From Elusimicrobiota bacterium (lineage in GTDB: Bacteria; Elusimicrobiota; Elusimicrobia; Elusimicrobiales; UBA9959): a stretch of 9,502 bases of DNA. This document shows, in pieces, positions 5,680 through 9,502 of this stretch. The notes under the pieces were generated by a model that saw nothing but the letters and a program-made list of their open reading frames with translations, made no database searches and was not told the DNA's origin. The translations under genes and the position numbers were made by a program. The stretch is taken from the NCBI GenBank assembly GCA_003500765.1, contig DNQL01000016.1, positions 3,155 through 12,656 on the forward strand. Reading direction: 5' to 3'. Numbering within the stretch: the first letter of the stretch is position 1; the number at the start of each line of letters is the position of its first letter.

Positions 5680-6405
5680 CTAGTCCTCGGTGAGGGAAAG
5701 GAAGATGTCCTCCAGGGTGTGGCCCTGCGGGGAGCCGGACATGCGGCGGAGCTCCTCCACTGTACCCTCGGCTATCAGCCGCCCTTTGTAGATGATGCCG
5801 ACGCGGCCGCAGAGCTTCTCGGCCATCTCCAGGATATGGGTGCACATGAAAACGCAGGCTCCCGAGCGGGCTATGCCCAGCAGCAGCTCGCGGAAGCGGC
5901 GTATGCTGCGCGGGTCCAGGCCGACCGTGGGCTCGTCGAAGAGCACGACCTTCGGCTTGCGCAGCAGCACGCTGGCGATGAGCAGCTTCTGCTTCATGCC
6001 GTGGGAATAGGATTCCAGCAGCTCGCCCCCCGCCTCGCCGAGGTCGAACATTTCAAGAAGCCTGGGTATCTCGCGCTCCTGCTCGTCGTAAGGGACCGCG
6101 TACAGGTCGGCTATGAAGCGCAGCAGTTCGCGGCCGGTAAGCTTGGGGTAGACGAAAGGCTCGTCGGGGATATAGGCAAGGCGGCGTTTGGCCGCCAGCG
6201 GGTCCAGCGAGATGTCCACGCCGTCCACCAGCACGCTGCCGGCGGTCGGCTTCATGATGCCGGAAAGGATCTTGACCGTGGTGGTCTTGCCCGCGCCGTT
6301 GGGGCCGAGGAAGCCGTAGATCTCGCCGGGCGGGACCTTGAGGGAAAGTCCGTCGACGGCCTTGAAGGCGCCGAAGGTCTTGGTGAGGCCGCTTATCTCT
6401 ATCAC
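5680..6405 (-). CDS. ABC transporter ATP-binding protein
   Basis: A 241-residue ATPase of the ABC-2 exporter class (CcmA-like). Walker A is GPNGAGKTT (34-42); the signature region is SYSHGMKQKLLIA (132-144), the SHGMKQ variant common in this class; Walker B is VVLFDEP (153-159) with a D-loop GLDP (162-165); the switch histidine is H190 in MCTHILEMAEKLC. The Q-loop position reads YIPDEP, with D81 where many ABC proteins have Gln. The C-terminus (HTLEDIFLSLTED) is typical of the family. The gene starts 19 bp after the SurA-like gene, with no clear Shine-Dalgarno. It is followed after 7 bp by its permease, so both are likely made together as a dimeric exporter. Confidence 0.94.
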   Translation of the reverse strand: MIEISGLTKTFGAFKAVDGLSLKVPPGEIYGFLGPNGAGKTTTVKILSGIMKPTAGSVLVDGVDISLDPLAAKRRLAYIPDEPFVYPKLTGRELLRFIADLYAVPYDEQEREIPRLLEMFDLGEAGGELLESYSHGMKQKLLIASVLLRKPKVVLFDEPTVGLDPRSIRRFRELLLGIARSGACVFMCTHILEMAEKLCGRVGIIYKGRLIAEGTVEELRRMSGSPQGHTLEDIFLSLTED

Positions 6406-6424
6406 GAAGCGATGGCGGTAAGGG

Positions 6425-7132
6425 CTAAGCGCCCTGCTGCTGGCGCTCCAGCTGGTCCAGATAGTTCTTTATCTCTATCTTGATGGTCAGCTGGCGGAGG
6501 TGGTAGTTGGCCACCTGCATGAACTTCTCCTGGTAGAGCTCCTGCAGGAGCGCGTCCTTCTCCTTCTCGAAGGACTTGAAGTCCTTCTTGCGGGAGAGGT
6601 AGTAGGAGCGCAGCTCGTCGGGGGTGACCTTTATGGTGGTGTAGAGGAACTGCTTGTACTTGGAGGCGAGGCGGGCCTTGCGGCGCCATTCCTCGTACTC
6701 GCTGGGGGCCATGCGGAACTCGTTCCAGATGGTCTGGTAATAGAGGCGCGGGTTGAAGACGCCGCCGTCGCGGAAAGCGGAAGTGCCCTGTATCTCGGCG
6801 GCCAGCTCGAAATCGGAGACGCCCATGTCCATCTTCTCGGCCTGCATCTGCATCAGCTCTTCGATGACCATCTCGCGGAAAACTTCCTGCTGCACTCCGC
6901 GGCGGACCATCTCGCCGATGTCGGTGCCGCTGTCGCGCAGGCTGTTGAGGACGCGGTCCACCTGCGCCGAGAAGCGCTGGTGGGGTATCTTGCGGCCGCC
7001 GATATCGGCCACGGCGCCCGAGGCGTTGCCGGTGAACATGTAGGCGCCCAGGCCCACGAAGACGCCGGCGAGGAAGATCGAGACGGTCCCGATGAAGATG
7101 GGCTTGCGGTGGCGTGAGAAGAAAGAGATCAT
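6425..7132 (-). CDS. Membrane-anchored SurA/PpiD N-terminal-like chaperone lacking a PPIase domain
   Basis: A 235-residue protein with a short basic cytoplasmic end (MISFFSRHRK), one transmembrane helix (about 12-34) and a helical periplasmic domain. GGRKIPHQRFSAQVDRV (45-61) matches the start of the PpiD/SurA N-terminal chaperone domain, as do REMVIEELMQMQAEKMDMGVSDFEL (86-110), where Ile-Glu-Glu-Leu is typical, and ITVTPDEL-like IKVTPDELRSYYLSRKKDF (167-185). The last 50 residues are a charged helix closing the fold. No parvulin domain is present, whereas PpiD is several hundred residues longer. The likely role is holding or folding exported proteins, inferred from the fold. CAGGAG lies about 10 bases before the ATG. 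Whether this is a trimmed PpiD or a normal short family member cannot be decided here. Confidence 0.82.
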   Translation of the reverse strand: MISFFSRHRKPIFIGTVSIFLAGVFVGLGAYMFTGNASGAVADIGGRKIPHQRFSAQVDRVLNSLRDSGTDIGEMVRRGVQQEVFREMVIEELMQMQAEKMDMGVSDFELAAEIQGTSAFRDGGVFNPRLYYQTIWNEFRMAPSEYEEWRRKARLASKYKQFLYTTIKVTPDELRSYYLSRKKDFKSFEKEKDALLQELYQEKFMQVANYHLRQLTIKIEIKNYLDQLERQQQGA

Positions 7133-7166
7133 CGTTTTTCAGCTCCTGGTCGTCGTATATTTCCGG

Positions 7167-7604
7167 TCAGGCCTTCGCGGGCTTGTCGGCCTTTTCCCGG
7201 GCGGGCTCCTGGGCCTGCGGGCGGGCTTCGGCGGGATGGTCCTTGGACGGCGGCTCCATCGAGCAGTTGCCGTTGAAGAAGGCGCCCTCTTCCAGCACTA
7301 TGCGCGGCGCGCGCAGGTCGCCCTCAACGCGGGCGCCGGACATCACCTCTATGGCGCCCAGCGCCAGGATATTGCCCTTGACCTCTCCGCCGACGGAGCA
7401 GGTCTCGCAGGAGATGTCGCCCTTGATCTTGCCGGTCTTGCCGACGGTGACCATCTTGGCGTCGACTATCGAGCCGTCGATGCGGCCGTCGATCTTGAGC
7501 GAGCCCTTGGCGGTCAGCGTGCCCTGGAAATAGGCTTCCTTGCCGAACACCGTGTCGGGGTTCGTCGCGTCGAAAGCGCCCTTGCCGTTCTTGAATATGG
7601 ACAT
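7167..7604 (-). CDS. Bactofilin (polymer-forming cytoskeletal protein)
   Basis: A 145-residue bactofilin (DUF583). The core, about residues 18-115, is a right-handed beta-helix with the regular hydrophobic/glycine spacing seen in GTLTAKGSLKIDGRIDGSI, TVGKTGKIKGDI and SGARVEGDLRAP. The tail (about 116-145) is rich in Pro, Ala, Lys and Glu and probably disordered. Bactofilins form nucleotide-independent filaments on the inner membrane and position wall enzymes. The gene starts 20 bp after an M23 endopeptidase gene, a recurrent pairing tied to cell-shape control. GAGAGGG lies just before the ATG. Two cysteines sit close together (C66, C69), with a third near the core end (C114). Confidence 0.94.
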   Translation of the reverse strand: MSIFKNGKGAFDATNPDTVFGKEAYFQGTLTAKGSLKIDGRIDGSIVDAKMVTVGKTGKIKGDISCETCSVGGEVKGNILALGAIEVMSGARVEGDLRAPRIVLEEGAFFNGNCSMEPPSKDHPAEARPQAQEPAREKADKPAKA

Positions 7605-7624
7605 AGTTTCCCTCTCAGTCGCGC

Positions 7625-8602
7625 TCAGCGGCCGGGGCCCATCAGGCCCTCGAAAACGCCGGCGAAGAATGTGGTCTTTCCCCCCGCGTTGAAATAGCGC
7701 TCGGGGTTCTTGGGTACCCCGCCCTCGAGCACCTCGTAATGCACGTGCGAGCCGGTGGAGGTGCCGGTGGTGCCCATCAGGCCGATGCGCTGGCCGCGCT
7801 TGACCGCGGCGCCTTCCTTGACCAGCGACTCGGTCATGTGGCCGTAAAGGGTGGAGTAGCCGAAGCCGTGGTCTATCAGCACGGCTATGCCGTAGCCGCT
7901 GATCCAGCCGGTGTGGCGGACCACTCCGTCGGCGGTGGCGACCAGGGGCGTGCCCGCGTCGTTGGCGATGTCCACGCCGCTGTGGTATTCGCTCGAAAAC
8001 CGGATGGGATGGACGCGGTAGCCGAACCGGGAGGTGATGCGGCCGTCGGCGGGCCAGATGGAGGGCAGGGCCTTGGCCAGGTTATGCTTGTTGGCCAGGT
8101 ACCAGGTGATCTCGGTGTAGCTGGAGAGGCGCTCGCGCGACTCCTCCTGCATGCGGCTGATGGCCCCGCTCATGGCCTCGTCGTTCATCGCGGCGTTCTT
8201 GCGGGCCAGCAGCTTCTTGAAATCGGCGATATCGGAGGCGTCGGGACCGCCGACCGAACCGGCCAGGTCCGGGCGCCCGCCCATGCCTACGATCTTGCGG
8301 ATCTGCGCGTCGGTGCGCTTGGTCATCTCCAGGTAGTGCAGGCCCTTCTCCACCTTCATGGCCATGTAGTCCATGCGGGTGCGCAGCATGTGGTTGTCGG
8401 CCTTGGTGACGTAGTAGTCGGCCTGCCGGCCGGAGATGTAGCCGGCCCAGAGGGTGAAGCCGGTCCAGGCGGAGCCCAGGGCCAGCAGGACCAGCAGCGA
8501 GAAATTGAAACGCAATGAAGGCAGCCCGCTGTGCGGGATGATCATTATGCTTACGGGCTTGAGGGCGGCTTTAAGCAGCCTGCGGGTCTTTTTGGCCAGC
8601 AT
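7625..8602 (-). CDS. M23 family metallopeptidase (LytM-like, membrane-anchored)
   Basis: A 325-residue zinc endopeptidase expected to cut peptidoglycan cross-links. Order: basic N-terminus, one transmembrane helix (about 34-55), an alpha-helical, coiled-coil-like periplasmic stalk (about 60-175), then the LytM domain (about 185-305). Zinc ligands by motif are H207 and D211 (HSGVD) and H288 of HVH; H255 (YGH) and H286 are the catalytic histidines, so the site is complete. The frame is open to a TTG at 8641, but that TTG is part of a TTGACA promoter element, so I use the ATG at 8602, preceded by a weak AGGG. First gene of the envelope operon; its partner bactofilin follows 20 bp later. Confidence 0.92.
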   Translation of the reverse strand: MLAKKTRRLLKAALKPVSIMIIPHSGLPSLRFNFSLLVLLALGSAWTGFTLWAGYISGRQADYYVTKADNHMLRTRMDYMAMKVEKGLHYLEMTKRTDAQIRKIVGMGGRPDLAGSVGGPDASDIADFKKLLARKNAAMNDEAMSGAISRMQEESRERLSSYTEITWYLANKHNLAKALPSIWPADGRITSRFGYRVHPIRFSSEYHSGVDIANDAGTPLVATADGVVRHTGWISGYGIAVLIDHGFGYSTLYGHMTESLVKEGAAVKRGQRIGLMGTTGTSTGSHVHYEVLEGGVPKNPERYFNAGGKTTFFAGVFEGLMGPGR

Positions 8603-8612
8603 GAGCCCTATA

Positions 8613-8641
8613 TTTAATAAATAAAGGGCCCGGGGTGTCAA
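8613..8641 (-). promoter_or_regulatory. Sigma-70-like promoter for the envelope operon
   Basis: On the minus strand a perfect TTGACA (8636-8641) is followed by a GC-rich stretch and then an AT-rich block. Candidate -10 hexamers are TATTAA (16-bp spacer) and TTAAAT (18-bp spacer), each four of six to consensus. It occupies nearly all of the 43-bp gap between the membrane-protein stop (8646) and the M23 ATG (8602), the only obvious promoter-sized gap in the minus-strand string. The TTGACA also accounts for an apparent TTG start of the M23 frame. Confidence 0.6.
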
Positions 8642-8645
8642 TGCG

Positions 8646-9502
8646 TCAGGGAGCGGGGACGGTTTTGGGAGCGACTTTGCGGGTGGAAGCCGGCCCGCTG
8701 ATGGCGTTGGTGTCCAGCCTGGGCTCGCCGCCGGAGGGCGGGGCGGTTTCCTCCGGCTCCTCGCCGGCCTGGGGCATGGAGGGAACGGGCTGCGGGGCGG
8801 GCGGGAGCTGCTGCATGGCCTGCATGCGCGCCCCCCCCAGCACGGGCTTGAGGTCCGGGTCGTTGAGGAATTCCATCATCAGCCCCATGAATTCCGGGCG
8901 CGAGGCGTACTTCATCACCAGGTTCTGTATCGCGGCGGGATTTTGCATCATCCGCGCCACCAGGAGGGGCGTGGGCTTGCCGCCGCTGAAAAGAGGCCCG
9001 TAGGAGGGGTCCTTCTTGAGGTCGGCGAAGAACTCCTGCACCAGAGGCTTGTCGGCGTACTTTTCAAGCGATCTCTTTATGGCCTCGGTCTCCTCCGGCG
9101 AGATCTGCGGCATTCCCTGCATACCGCCGGGGCCGGAGGCTCCGCCGGCGCCTTTGACCAGGAAAAGCGAACTGCCCGCCTGCCCCTGTCCCGGCGCCGG
9201 CGACTGACCGCCGAAGACGGCCTTGAGCTGGGCCGCCTGCTCGGACGAGAAGCTGTCCATGGCGCCGGACTGGTAAAGTTCGGCGGACGGGAAGAAGGAA
9301 GCTATCTTGTTGTAAAAGAAGGCCGCGGTACCGACTATCAGCAGGATAATGCCGGTAAGAGCGACCAGTATGAACTTGAGCATCCTGTTCCTGGACCTGA
9401 GTGCCGCTAATTGCAGGGCGGCGGTCTCTTCGCCCCCGGCGGGCGGGGCTTCGGAAGTCTGGGCGGGCGCGGGATCCTGCGGCGGCTGAGGGCGGGCGGG
9501 AG
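8646..9502 (-). CDS. Single-pass membrane protein, unknown function (5' end outside the window)
   Basis: From the first in-window ATG (9383) this is 245 residues, but the frame stays open upstream to the window edge, reading a Pro/Ala/Gln/Glu-rich stretch then LQLAALRSRNR before MLKF. I therefore treat it as 5'-partial; AGGA before 9383 leaves an internal or true start possible. Numbered from 9383: transmembrane helix at about 3-24, then a Gly/Gln/Pro-rich linker (about 58-92), a helical region (about 93-190) and a Pro/Glu-rich tail. The helical region has repeated short helices ending in Asn-Pro or Asp-Pro (MMQNPAAIQNLV, FMGLMMEFLNDPDL), reminiscent of STI1-type chaperone-binding repeats, though no family can be named with confidence. 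It ends 44 bp before the M23 gene and may belong to the same envelope locus. Confidence 0.7.
   Translation of the reverse strand, partial: PARPQPPQDPAPAQTSEAPPAGGEETAALQLAALRSRNRMLKFILVALTGIILLIVGTAAFFYNKIASFFPSAELYQSGAMDSFSSEQAAQLKAVFGGQSPAPGQGQAGSSLFLVKGAGGASGPGGMQGMPQISPEETEAIKRSLEKYADKPLVQEFFADLKKDPSYGPLFSGGKPTPLLVARMMQNPAAIQNLVMKYASRPEFMGLMMEFLNDPDLKPVLGGARMQAMQQLPPAPQPVPSMPQAGEEPEETAPPSGGEPRLDTNAISGPASTRKVAPKTVPAP

Noticed and set aside
3978..5693. 571-codon plus-strand open frame opposite the ABC permease
   Set aside because: Its product is dominated by His, Gln, Glu, Arg and Gly with no recognisable domain or hydrophobic core, as expected for the antisense of GC-rich membrane-protein codons. 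The minus-strand frame has clear transmembrane segments and an ATPase partner.
6500..7117. 205-codon plus-strand frame opposite the SurA/PpiD-like gene
   Set aside because: Leu/Val/Gly/Ala-rich antisense shadow; the opposite strand encodes a recognisable chaperone fold with a good ribosome-binding site.
8603..8641. TTG start extending the M23 peptidase by 13 residues
   Set aside because: The TTG belongs to a perfect TTGACA promoter hexamer; the ATG at 8602 is the better start.

Overview
The window is bacterial chromosome, GC-rich and densely coding. Intergenic gaps are mostly under 40 bp and several genes overlap. The gene content points to an uncultured diderm: a PpiD/SurA-type periplasmic chaperone domain, a bactofilin beside an M23 peptidoglycan hydrolase, and an AI-2E/PerM family permease. 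Frequent ATA isoleucine codons despite the GC-rich sequence, together with this gene set, remind me of Elusimicrobiota or a neighbouring candidate phylum. That placement is an impression, not a demonstrated assignment.

Region 1 (1-1241) is a repeat-bounded cassette. A Y1/HUH transposase of the REP-associated (RAYT) type on the plus strand converges with and overlaps a yjbQ-type gene on the minus strand. Copies of a short palindromic sequence built on GGGGACACAATACCTATTTC lie at both ends: a 24-bp direct repeat at 2-25 and 1218-1241, a degenerate inverted copy at 65-82, and a perfect 21-bp-arm palindrome at 1196-1239.

Region 2 (1247-3177) is a plus-strand operon. It starts from a strong sigma-70-like promoter (TTGAAA, 17 bp, TATACT) placed 7 bp after the palindrome. 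It encodes a small one-pass membrane protein, a stand-alone cyclic-nucleotide-binding domain protein and an AI-2E family transporter. It ends at a strong hairpin that has a T-run on both strands.

Region 3 (8641 down to 3151) is a minus-strand gene string. From a promoter with a perfect TTGACA it runs: M23 peptidase, bactofilin, membrane-anchored SurA/PpiD N-terminal-like protein, ABC ATPase, ABC-2-like permease, polysaccharide deacetylase and tRNA-Leu(CAA). It ends at the shared terminator. Except for the tRNA these are envelope genes: wall hydrolysis and shape, periplasmic folding, export and glycan modification.

Region 4 (8646 to the window end) is a minus-strand gene for a one-pass membrane protein with a Pro/Gly/Gln-rich linker and a helical region with repeated Asn-Pro/Asp-Pro steps. 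Its reading frame stays open to the window edge, so its 5' end is probably missing.

I see no clearly unprecedented system. The most distinctive items are the REP/RAYT cassette enclosing yjbQ and abutting a promoter, the tRNA placed 5 nt after a protein gene, and the PpiD-like protein without an isomerase domain.
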